DNA from: Myroides oncorhynchi
GTDB taxonomy: Bacteria; Bacteroidota; Bacteroidia; Flavobacteriales; Flavobacteriaceae
Length of the DNA: 64,000 nt
Assembly (NCBI RefSeq): GCF_020905415.1
Contig: NZ_JAJJMP010000001.1
Span: forward strand, 959,501 to 1,023,500
Direction: 5' to 3'
Made by a program: the position numbers and the translations under genes. Shown in pieces: positions 50,873 to 57,673 of the stretch; the first letter of the stretch is position 1; each line of letters opens with the position of its first letter. The notes below the pieces were generated by a model. It searched no databases and was not told the origin of the DNA. It was given only the letters and a program-made list of their open reading frames with translations.

Positions 50873-50902
50873 AAAAGCCTCTTGAAAAAATCAAGAGGCT
50901 TT
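50873..50902 (-). terminator. Intrinsic terminator of tRNA-Gln copy 1
   Basis: AAGCCTCTTGA / TCAAGAGGCTT stem directly downstream (minus strand) of the tRNA, followed by TTTTTTATTTT on the minus strand. Confidence 0.8.
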
Positions 50903-50903
50903 G

Positions 50904-50974
50904 TTGGCTCACTAGGACTCGAACCTAGAATGTCTGTACCAAAAACAGAAGTGTTGCCATTACACCATGAGCCA
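50904..50974 (-). tRNA. tRNA-Gln (anticodon TTG), copy 1
   Basis: 71 nt on the minus strand including the discriminator A. The acceptor stem TGGCTCA/TGAGCCA pairs perfectly; the anticodon stem TCTGT/ACAGA encloses the loop TTTTGGT with anticodon TTG; the T-arm has GGTTCGAGTCC. No encoded CCA. Identical to the copy at 53057-53127 over all 71 bases. Confidence 0.97.
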
Positions 50975-51024
50975 TTACCTTTGTCATTGTTGAGTTAAAC
51001 AGGTTAACTTCTGTAATGCTGATG

Positions 51025-51055
51025 CAAAAGTAGCACTTTTTTTCAAACCTCCAAA
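51025..51055 (-). promoter_or_regulatory. Promoter of tRNA-Gln copy 1: TTTG-N19-TACTTTTG
   Basis: Both -33 TTTG (plus 51052-51055) and -7 TACTTTTG (51025-51032) match the Bacteroidota consensus at 19-bp spacing; the tRNA starts 50 nt downstream. Confidence 0.75.
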
Positions 51056-51163
51056 TAGATCCTAATCTTTTTATCGAGGCCTTTTTTTAAAATAAAATTA
51101 ACCTATTCAAAATCAATGTTTATTGTTTAAAACTTTAACATTTTATTTTTATATCTTTTTTTC

Positions 51164-51302
51164 AACCCAGATTCCACGATAGACATATAAACAAAAAGTA
51201 AGCTCTGAATTAGTGAGTAAAGCATAGTATGGTTTAAGAACTAATAAAAGAGATATGAAGTAGAATTGCTTTGTAGTATTTGGCTAATGCGGAATCTAGG
51301 TT
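51164..51302. repeat. Inverted-repeat-ended 139-bp element, possible MITE
   Basis: AACCCAGATTCCAC (51164-51177) and GCGGAATCTAGGTT (51289-51302) are inverted with 12 of 14 bases matching. A further AGATTCC copy lies at 51332-51338. Nothing coding lies inside. Confidence 0.4.
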
Positions 51303-51501
51303 TAATAAACTAAGTGTTTTGCTTACTCCTTAGATTCCCTCTATGATCCTGATTATGCTTATGGACAAGAAATAGGGAAAAATTGAATACTTGAATTACT
51401 CTAGAATAAAGGATGAAAATCACGTATAAAATTACTGCTATTACAGAGATTGTCTGACCTCTTCAACAATTCTTCAACATTGCTCTATTATAAATTCTTT
51501 T

Positions 51502-51536
51502 TATTGAAGAATTCTTGAGCCACTCTTGATGAGCAC
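51502..51536. repeat. Short dispersed repeat (ATTGAAGAA-TCTTGA family), copy 2
   Basis: ATTGAAGAATTCTTGA followed by ACTCT and AGCAC, 7 bp before the left target duplication of the insertion sequence. Same order of words as at 11608-11643. Confidence 0.35.
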
Positions 51537-51615
51537 TTGTCTCAAATAAGGGATCAATCTCAAAAGTTGTGTGTGAATTAAAAACTACAGATCTTTGTAA
51601 TGATAAATAATAAAC

Positions 51616-51969
51616 GTGGAAAACTATATTGAGTTTATAAAAATGATTTTACCTGAGTTTTTAGTAGAACATTTTGATTTAGTAAAAACGATAAAACAAG
51701 GTGAAACAATGCACCTATATTTTGAAGAATTTAATAGAGTCCCAGATGAAGCGAAAGACCGTATTCTTATAGGTCATGGGTTTCATAATGAAACCACAAT
51801 ACAAGATTTTCCATTACGAGGAAATAGTGTTTATCTTCATGTCAAGCGACGTCGTTGGTTAGATAAAACTACTCGCGAATTAGTACAGAGAGATTGGAAT
51901 CTAGTAGCAAAAGGCACTCGTTTAACTGATGAGTTTGCCTCTTTTTTAAAAGAAATTAATAGATACTAA
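51616..51969 (+). CDS. Transposase N-terminal region (first reading frame)
   Basis: 117 aa, GTG start at 51616. Sequence PRGNSVYLHVKRRRWLDKTTRELVQRDWNLVAKGTRLTDEFASFLKEIN is the DNA-binding N-terminal part of an ISAon1-like transposase. The next frame, displaced by +1, overlaps it over 51950-51969 and encodes the catalytic part. Confidence 0.85.
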   Translation: MENYIEFIKMILPEFLVEHFDLVKTIKQGETMHLYFEEFNRVPDEAKDRILIGHGFHNETTIQDFPLRGNSVYLHVKRRRWLDKTTRELVQRDWNLVAKGTRLTDEFASFLKEINRY

Positions 51970-52942
51970 GGCAAGTGATTGTCATACAATAGGAGGTTTC
52001 TTTAATATTGATGGTAAAAAACTACAACGCCAATACAAAGATTCACTAAGTGATTTTCAAGCTTGGAAACATAAAGAACACGCTAAAGACTATCTTCTTT
52101 TTCCTGAAAACATAGGACCTAAACTATCAATAGACGAAACAGCTTTGTCAAAAGGTGAGCTCTATACAATTATTACAAACAAGTATAGTAGAGGAAAGAA
52201 AGGGAGTATAGTAGCCATTTTTTCTGGCACTAAAGTAGAGCCTATTATAGAAAAGCTCCTTACAATCTCCTCTAAGAGAGGATCTAAAGTTAAGGAGATA
52301 ACACTTGATATGGCAAATTCTATGAAAAAAATTGTTACGAAGTGCTTTGTTAATGCCACACAAGTAACAGATCGTTTTCATGTACAGAAACTAGTAAATG
52401 AAGCATTACAAGATATTAGAATACAAGAACGTTGGAATGCTTCAGATATTGAAAACAACTTAATCCTACAAGCTAAAAAAGAAGGTAAACAATTTATTCC
52501 AATAGAATTTGATAATGGAGATACAGCTAAGCAACTACTTATAAGAAGTAGATATCTACTAACTATGGATCCAAGTAAATGGACCACTAATCAAATACAA
52601 AGAGCAGATATATTATTTAATCAATATCCTTTGATTAAACAAGCTTACAATGTAGCGCAACACTTAAGAATAATATATAACACAACCATAGTAAAAGAAG
52701 TAGCTTATACTAAACTGGCTCATTGGTACAATGATGTTATCAAGATTAATTTAAAACAATTCGGCACTGTTATCAATACAATGCAAATCAATTATAAAAC
52801 AATTCTTAACTATTTTGATAATAGAAGTACCAATGCCTCTGCTGAATCTTTTAATGCCAAAATTAAAGCATTCAGAGCTCAGTTTAGAGGTGTAAGAGAT
52901 ATTGATTTCTTTTTATACAGATTGACTAAGCTTTATGCATAA
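51950..52942 (+). CDS. Transposase catalytic region, DDE type (second frame, no ATG)
   Basis: The frame is open from 51950 to the stop at 52942. The first catalytic Asp is in LSIDETALSKG (Asp codon at 52133-52135), the second in EITLDMANS, and the Glu in NASAESFNAKIKAFRAQF. There is no ATG in this frame before the DDE core; a TTG at 52145 would omit the first Asp. A full enzyme therefore needs frameshifting (+1, or -2) from the first frame near 51950-51969, or this copy is disabled by a 1-base indel. Confidence 0.8.
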   Translation, partial: KKLIDTKASDCHTIGGFFNIDGKKLQRQYKDSLSDFQAWKHKEHAKDYLLFPENIGPKLSIDETALSKGELYTIITNKYSRGKKGSIVAIFSGTKVEPIIEKLLTISSKRGSKVKEITLDMANSMKKIVTKCFVNATQVTDRFHVQKLVNEALQDIRIQERWNASDIENNLILQAKKEGKQFIPIEFDNGDTAKQLLIRSRYLLTMDPSKWTTNQIQRADILFNQYPLIKQAYNVAQHLRIIYNTTIVKEVAYTKLAHWYNDVIKINLKQFGTVINTMQINYKTILNYFDNRSTNASAESFNAKIKAFRAQFRGVRDIDFFLYRLTKLYA

Positions 52943-53026
52943 ACACAACTTTTGAGATTGATCCAAAATAAGTTACTTAATTCCAAAACTCTGACTCTGA
53001 TCAGTTTTTTAGAGATAACAAAAAAA

Positions 53027-53051
53027 AGCTCCTCTGTTTCCAGAGGAGCTT
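53027..53051 (-). terminator. Intrinsic terminator of tRNA-Gln copy 2
   Basis: AAGCTCCTCTG-ttt-CAGAGGAGCTT stem directly after the tRNA on the minus strand, followed by TTTTTTTG. Confidence 0.8.
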
Positions 53052-53056
53052 ACTTG

Positions 53057-53127
53057 TTGGCTCACTAGGACTCGAACCTAGAATGTCTGTACCAAAAACA
53101 GAAGTGTTGCCATTACACCATGAGCCA
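53057..53127 (-). tRNA. tRNA-Gln (anticodon TTG), copy 2
   Basis: Same 71-nt sequence as copy 1, including the discriminator A. The leader and trailing terminator differ in sequence but keep the same layout. Confidence 0.97.
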
Positions 53128-53172
53128 TTACCATTTCACTACTTCAGCGTGATTACTTCTGTAATGCGGATG

Positions 53173-53203
53173 CAAAACTAGCACATTTTTTGTAATCTCC
53201 AAA
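53173..53203 (-). promoter_or_regulatory. Promoter of tRNA-Gln copy 2: TTTG-N19-TAGTTTTG
   Basis: -33 TTTG (plus 53200-53203) and -7 TAGTTTTG (53173-53180) with exactly 19 bp between; same geometry as copy 1. Confidence 0.75.
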
Positions 53204-53306
53204 TTTTTACTGTAAAAAAATTAATTTTTTCTAATTCCTTCATGCAACACAAAAAAAATCTTTTCTTTGTATGTACAATCTATAGAAATATCTAGTAATT
53301 AAAAAT

Positions 53307-56300
53307 ATGTTGACATTCAATTACAAGAAGTGGAATGTTATAGGCGGTTGGCTATGTTTTGCTATCGCTCTATTAACTTATACACTAACAGTAGAACCAA
53401 CTGTAAGCTTTTGGGATCCGGGAGAATACATTGCTACTTCTGCTAAACTACAAGTAGGACACCCTCCGGGAGCTCCATTTTATCAAATGTTAGGGGCTTT
53501 CTTCTCTATGTTTGCTACGTCACCTGATAAAGTTGCCTTAATGGTAAACATGGTTGCCGTTATATCAAGTGCCTTTACTATTCTCTTTATGTATTGGACG
53601 TTGTCTAATCTTTTAAAGAAAATCGTAGTTTCTAAAAGCGAGTGGACTAACCACAATGCTATTGTAGTCTTAGGTAGTGCAGCTATTGGTTCACTAGCAT
53701 TTACTTTTACAGACAGCTTCTGGTTTAATGCTGTTGAGTCTGAAGTATACGCTTCTGCGATGCTATTAACTTCTCTCCTACTTTACTTAGGTATCAGATG
53801 GTATGATGACATCAATACAGTTAAAGGTAATCGTTGGTTATTGTTAATTGGATTAGTCATAGGGGCTTCTTTTGGTGTACACTTAATGGCGCTACTTACT
53901 GTTCCCTCTATTGCATTACTTTACTACTTTAAGAAGTATGAAAAAGTAAATATCAAGAACTTCATTATCGCGAATATCGTAGCAGTAGGGGTTCTATTCT
54001 TTCTATTTGCTTTTCTATTCCCATACACATTAGCCCTATTTGGCAAAACTGAGATCTTTATGGTCAACTCAATGGGAATGCCTTTTAATAGTGGTACCAT
54101 ATTCGCATTCTTACTTATCATAGCATTCTTTGCTTTTGGATTGAGATACACTGAGAAGAACAACAAAATAATGGCGAACACTCTTATACTTACCTTACTG
54201 TTTATTAGTATCGGACTTACAGCTTGGTTAATGCTACCGATTAGAGCCAATGCTAAAGTGGTAATCAATGAGAACACTCCTTCTGATGCTACAGAGCTAT
54301 TAGCTTACTATCAACGTGAACAATACGGAGAAGAAAGCATCTATTACGATTCGTATTTCACTAAAAAATATACTGGGCTAGATAAAAACAACCCGTGGAA
54401 AGATGAAAAACCAAACTACGAAAGAAACTACCAAACTGGTAAGTATGAAATCGTAAATGAGTATAAAAACGCTGGTCAAAACTTTAACGAAACGCATAAA
54501 GGATTCCTTCCTAGACTGTGGAGTACGGATAAGAACCACCGCGTTAACTATATGAGATACACTAAAGCTTTAAACTTCCATGCAGCTCAAGGATATGCAG
54601 GAAACAAAGAGCTTGAAGAGCTTATAGAAGGTGTGAAAAATGGACTAGAAAAAGGCGAAATAGGATACGAAGGACTTGACAAATTCTTCGATACCTATGG
54701 AGAATACCTAGATATAGAAGTTCCTTCTTTTGGAAGCAACATGAGTTTCATGTTTGATTACCAATTTGGTTATATGTTCTGGCGTTACCTAATGTGGAAC
54801 TTCGCAGGAAGACAAGATGACATCCAAGGTCAGGGTGACTTACAGCATGGTAACTGGATCAGTGGTATCACTTTCTTAGATGAAATCCGCTTAGGTTCTC
54901 AGAAAGACTTACCATCTGATGCATTAGAAAACAAAGGTAGAAACACCTATTTCTTCCTTCCATTCATACTAGGGCTTATAGGTGTGGTATTCCATTACCG
55001 CAAAGATCCTAAGATGTTTTGGGTACTTTTAGTACTGTTCTTATTTACTAGTTTTGCCCTAAAAATATTCCTTAATGAACGTCCATTCGAACCACGTGAA
55101 CGTGACTACGCTGTAGTTCCTGCATTCTATGTGTTCGCATTATGGATTGGATTCGGAGTATACGCCATCTATGATGGACTTAAGAAATATGTACAGCCTA
55201 AACTAGCTGCACCAGCAGTATTAATCGTTTCACTATTCGCTGCGCCAGTCTTATTAGCACAGCAGAACTGGGACGATCACGATCGCTCTGACCGATATAC
55301 AGCATTAGCAAATGCAAAAGCATATCTAGACTCTTGTGATCCGAATGCCATCTTATTCACTATTGGAGATAATGATACCTTCCCTCTTTGGTATTTACAA
55401 GATGTAGAAGGTTATAGAACTGACGTAAGAGTAGTGTGTACTAGCTTACTTCCGTTAGACTGGTATATTGATCAGATGAAGGCAAAAGCTTATGATTCTG
55501 AGCCACTACCTATTTCATTTACACATGATCAATATGTAGGTAACAAGAGAGACGCTGTCTTAATCAACAAAATGATTGAAGAGAGAATAGACATACAGTC
55601 TTTGATGAACTTTATCAAATCTGATGACGAAAGAACAAAAATAAAGACAGAAGCAGGTACTACCCTGTATATCGCTCCTACTGGACAAATCAGAATCCCA
55701 GTTGACAGTGTGAATATCGCAAAATACAATATTGTATCTCCTCATTTGAGAAAAGATGTTCCTCCATACATAGATGTTGACATCACAGATCAGGCTATCT
55801 ATAAGCACCGTTTGATAATGCTTGATATAGTGGCAAATAATAACTGGAAAAGACCTATATACTTCTCTGGAGGAAGCTGGGGGGATGATGATTTCATCTG
55901 GATGAAAGACTACTTACAGTTAAGCGGTTTAGTATATAAACTAGTTCCTCTAAAATCTGATACAGAAAATGCACATGCACTAGACAAAGGTTCTATAGAT
56001 GCAGACAGAATGTATGATATCGTAACCAAGTGGTATTGGGGGAATATGGGTAGTGATAAAATCTATCACGATCCACAGACTAGACGTAATGCGCTAAGCT
56101 ACCGTATTAATCTTGCTCGCTTAATGGAACAATTACTTCTAGAAGGTAAAGACGAAAAAGCGAAGAAGGTAATTGACATAGCGATGACCAATATGCCAAT
56201 TAAATACTATGGCCTTTACCAAGTAGTACATCCTTTTGTTGAAGGTTCGTATAAAGTAGGAGAGAAAGAGAAAGCTCGCCTTATGGTAAAAGAACTAGTT

Positions 56301-56510
56301 CAGAAATCTAAAGAATCTCTTACCTATTACAAGGGGCTACAGATGGATGACATCCAGTATTATCAACAAGAAATAATGACAGACATAGAGATATGGCGAG
56401 AATTACTAGAGGTAGTCAAAGAAGAAGACCCTAGTTATTTTAAAACTCTTGTTGCAGATTTTAATACATATAACGGTTACTTCTCATACTTTAAGAGACC
56501 TAATTTATAG
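53307..56510 (+). CDS. DUF2723 multi-spanning membrane glycosyltransferase-like protein
   Basis: 1067 aa. An N-terminal domain of about ten helices carries DUF2723 signatures: FWDPGEYIATSAKLQVGHPPGAPFYQ (about residues 33-58) and FWFNAVESEVYASAMLLTSLLLYLG. Further helices near 190-290 and 540-660, then a soluble C-terminal domain (LFTIGDNDTFPLWYLQDVEGYRTDVRVV). The domain is shared with eukaryotic TMEM260, an ER protein O-mannosyltransferase, so a membrane protein-glycosylation role is plausible, though substrate is unknown. It is a single-gene unit. Confidence 0.85.
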   Translation: MLTFNYKKWNVIGGWLCFAIALLTYTLTVEPTVSFWDPGEYIATSAKLQVGHPPGAPFYQMLGAFFSMFATSPDKVALMVNMVAVISSAFTILFMYWTLSNLLKKIVVSKSEWTNHNAIVVLGSAAIGSLAFTFTDSFWFNAVESEVYASAMLLTSLLLYLGIRWYDDINTVKGNRWLLLIGLVIGASFGVHLMALLTVPSIALLYYFKKYEKVNIKNFIIANIVAVGVLFFLFAFLFPYTLALFGKTEIFMVNSMGMPFNSGTIFAFLLIIAFFAFGLRYTEKNNKIMANTLILTLLFISIGLTAWLMLPIRANAKVVINENTPSDATELLAYYQREQYGEESIYYDSYFTKKYTGLDKNNPWKDEKPNYERNYQTGKYEIVNEYKNAGQNFNETHKGFLPRLWSTDKNHRVNYMRYTKALNFHAAQGYAGNKELEELIEGVKNGLEKGEIGYEGLDKFFDTYGEYLDIEVPSFGSNMSFMFDYQFGYMFWRYLMWNFAGRQDDIQGQGDLQHGNWISGITFLDEIRLGSQKDLPSDALENKGRNTYFFLPFILGLIGVVFHYRKDPKMFWVLLVLFLFTSFALKIFLNERPFEPRERDYAVVPAFYVFALWIGFGVYAIYDGLKKYVQPKLAAPAVLIVSLFAAPVLLAQQNWDDHDRSDRYTALANAKAYLDSCDPNAILFTIGDNDTFPLWYLQDVEGYRTDVRVVCTSLLPLDWYIDQMKAKAYDSEPLPISFTHDQYVGNKRDAVLINKMIEERIDIQSLMNFIKSDDERTKIKTEAGTTLYIAPTGQIRIPVDSVNIAKYNIVSPHLRKDVPPYIDVDITDQAIYKHRLIMLDIVANNNWKRPIYFSGGSWGDDDFIWMKDYLQLSGLVYKLVPLKSDTENAHALDKGSIDADRMYDIVTKWYWGNMGSDKIYHDPQTRRNALSYRINLARLMEQLLLEGKDEKAKKVIDIAMTNMPIKYYGLYQVVHPFVEGSYKVGEKEKARLMVKELVQKSKESLTYYKGLQMDDIQYYQQEIMTDIEIWRELLEVVKEEDPSYFKTLVADFNTYNGYFSYFKRPNL

Positions 56511-56515
56511 TTAAG

Positions 56516-56543
56516 AAGGCGATAGATTCATTTCTATCGCCTT
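56516..56543 (+). terminator. Intrinsic terminator after the DUF2723 gene
   Basis: AAGGCGATAGA / TCTATCGCCTT stem followed by TTCTTTTT. Confidence 0.85.
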
Positions 56544-56550
56544 TTCTTTT

Positions 56551-56558
56551 TACCTTTG
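56551..56558 (+). promoter_or_regulatory. -7 promoter box TACCTTTG for thiL
   Basis: Perfect TAnnTTTG 28 nt upstream of the ATG at 56587, immediately after the preceding terminator. Confidence 0.55.
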
Positions 56559-56586
56559 CCCTACTTTTAAACAAAGCAGATATACG

Positions 56587-57645
56587 ATGATCGAGAATAA
56601 AAATCAATCTAAAACAGATATTGGACAATTAGGTGAGTTTGGCTTAATAGAGCACTTAACTCAAAACTTTACTATCCAGAATGACAGCACTGACAAAGGA
56701 ATCGGTGATGATGCCGCTATACTTTCCTTTGGTGAAGACAAAGTAGTTGTATCTACAGATCTTTTGATAGAAGGTGTACACTTTGACTTAGCCTACACGC
56801 CACTAAAGCACTTAGGATATAAAGCTGTCGTAGTTAATCTATCAGATATCTGCGCGATGAATGCTACTCCTACACAAATCACAGTCTCTATAGCTGTCTC
56901 TAACCGCTTTCCACTAGAAGCATTAGACGAGCTATATGAAGGTATCGCATTAGCGTGCAATTACTATAAAGTAGATTTAGTAGGTGGAGACACTACATCT
57001 TCTCAGAAAGGGCTTATTATTAGCGTTACAGCTATTGGTAAAGCGAAAGAAGAGGACATCATCTACCGCAGTGGCGCTGGAGAGACTGACTTACTAGTAG
57101 TATCAGGTGATATCGGATCAGCTTACATGGGGCTGCAAATCTTAGAAAGAGAGAAACAAGTATTCTTAGTAAACCCAAATAGCCAACCTGACTTATCTAT
57201 CTATGAATACATCATCGAGAGACAACTTAAGCCTGAAGCTAGAACAGACATCAAACAGCTTTTAACAGACTTAGAAGTACAGCCGACAGCCATGATAGAT
57301 ATCTCAGATGGCCTGTCATCAGAGATTATGCACTTGTGCAAAAGCTCTACTGTAGGATGTAACTTATATGAAGACAAGCTTCCTCTTGATCCTCAGTTTA
57401 TGAACACTTGCGAAGAGTTTAACATCGACGCTACTACGATGGCGATAAACGGTGGTGAAGATTATGAACTACTATTCACTATCAAAATGGAAGACTTCGA
57501 TAAGATTAAGGGTAACCCTAACTTATCTATCATAGGACACATGACGCAAGAGAGCGAAGGTGTACACCTGATCAGTAGAGAGAACACTAAGATTCCTCTT
57601 AAAGCAAGAGGTTGGAATCCTTTAGAAAACAAAGACGAAGAATAA
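56587..57645 (+). CDS. thiL: Thiamine-monophosphate kinase
   Basis: 352 aa. Phosphorylates thiamine monophosphate to thiamine diphosphate. N-terminal GIGDDAAIL (residues about 41-49), VSTDLLIEGVHFDL (D and H metal ligands), GGDTTSSQKG, and the later MIDISDGLSSEIMHL and NGGEDYELLFT motifs are intact. Single gene between two terminators; other thiamine genes are elsewhere. Confidence 0.95.
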   Translation: MIENKNQSKTDIGQLGEFGLIEHLTQNFTIQNDSTDKGIGDDAAILSFGEDKVVVSTDLLIEGVHFDLAYTPLKHLGYKAVVVNLSDICAMNATPTQITVSIAVSNRFPLEALDELYEGIALACNYYKVDLVGGDTTSSQKGLIISVTAIGKAKEEDIIYRSGAGETDLLVVSGDIGSAYMGLQILEREKQVFLVNPNSQPDLSIYEYIIERQLKPEARTDIKQLLTDLEVQPTAMIDISDGLSSEIMHLCKSSTVGCNLYEDKLPLDPQFMNTCEEFNIDATTMAINGGEDYELLFTIKMEDFDKIKGNPNLSIIGHMTQESEGVHLISRENTKIPLKARGWNPLENKDEE

Positions 57646-57647
57646 AA

Positions 57648-57669
57648 AAAGACGCCACTGGCGTCTTTT
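57648..57669. terminator. Bidirectional intrinsic terminator
   Basis: AAAGACGCC-act-GGCGTCTTT between the convergent thiL and S9 peptidase genes. Confidence 0.9.
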
Positions 57670-57673
57670 TGTT

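Larger units (their letters stand above)
51551..52964 (+). mobile_element. Complete insertion sequence, ISL3 family (ISAon1-like), 1414 bp
   Basis: Perfect 22-bp terminal inverted repeats start GGATCAATCTC (51551-51572) and end GAGATTGATCC (52943-52964). An 8-bp target duplication, CAAATAAG at 51543-51550 and AAAATAAG at 52965-52972, matches at 7 of 8 bases; 8 bp is usual for ISL3. Two reading frames encode the transposase. Nearest named relatives are recalled as ISAon1-type elements of Bacteroidota. It lies between two tRNA-Gln genes. Confidence 0.93.
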
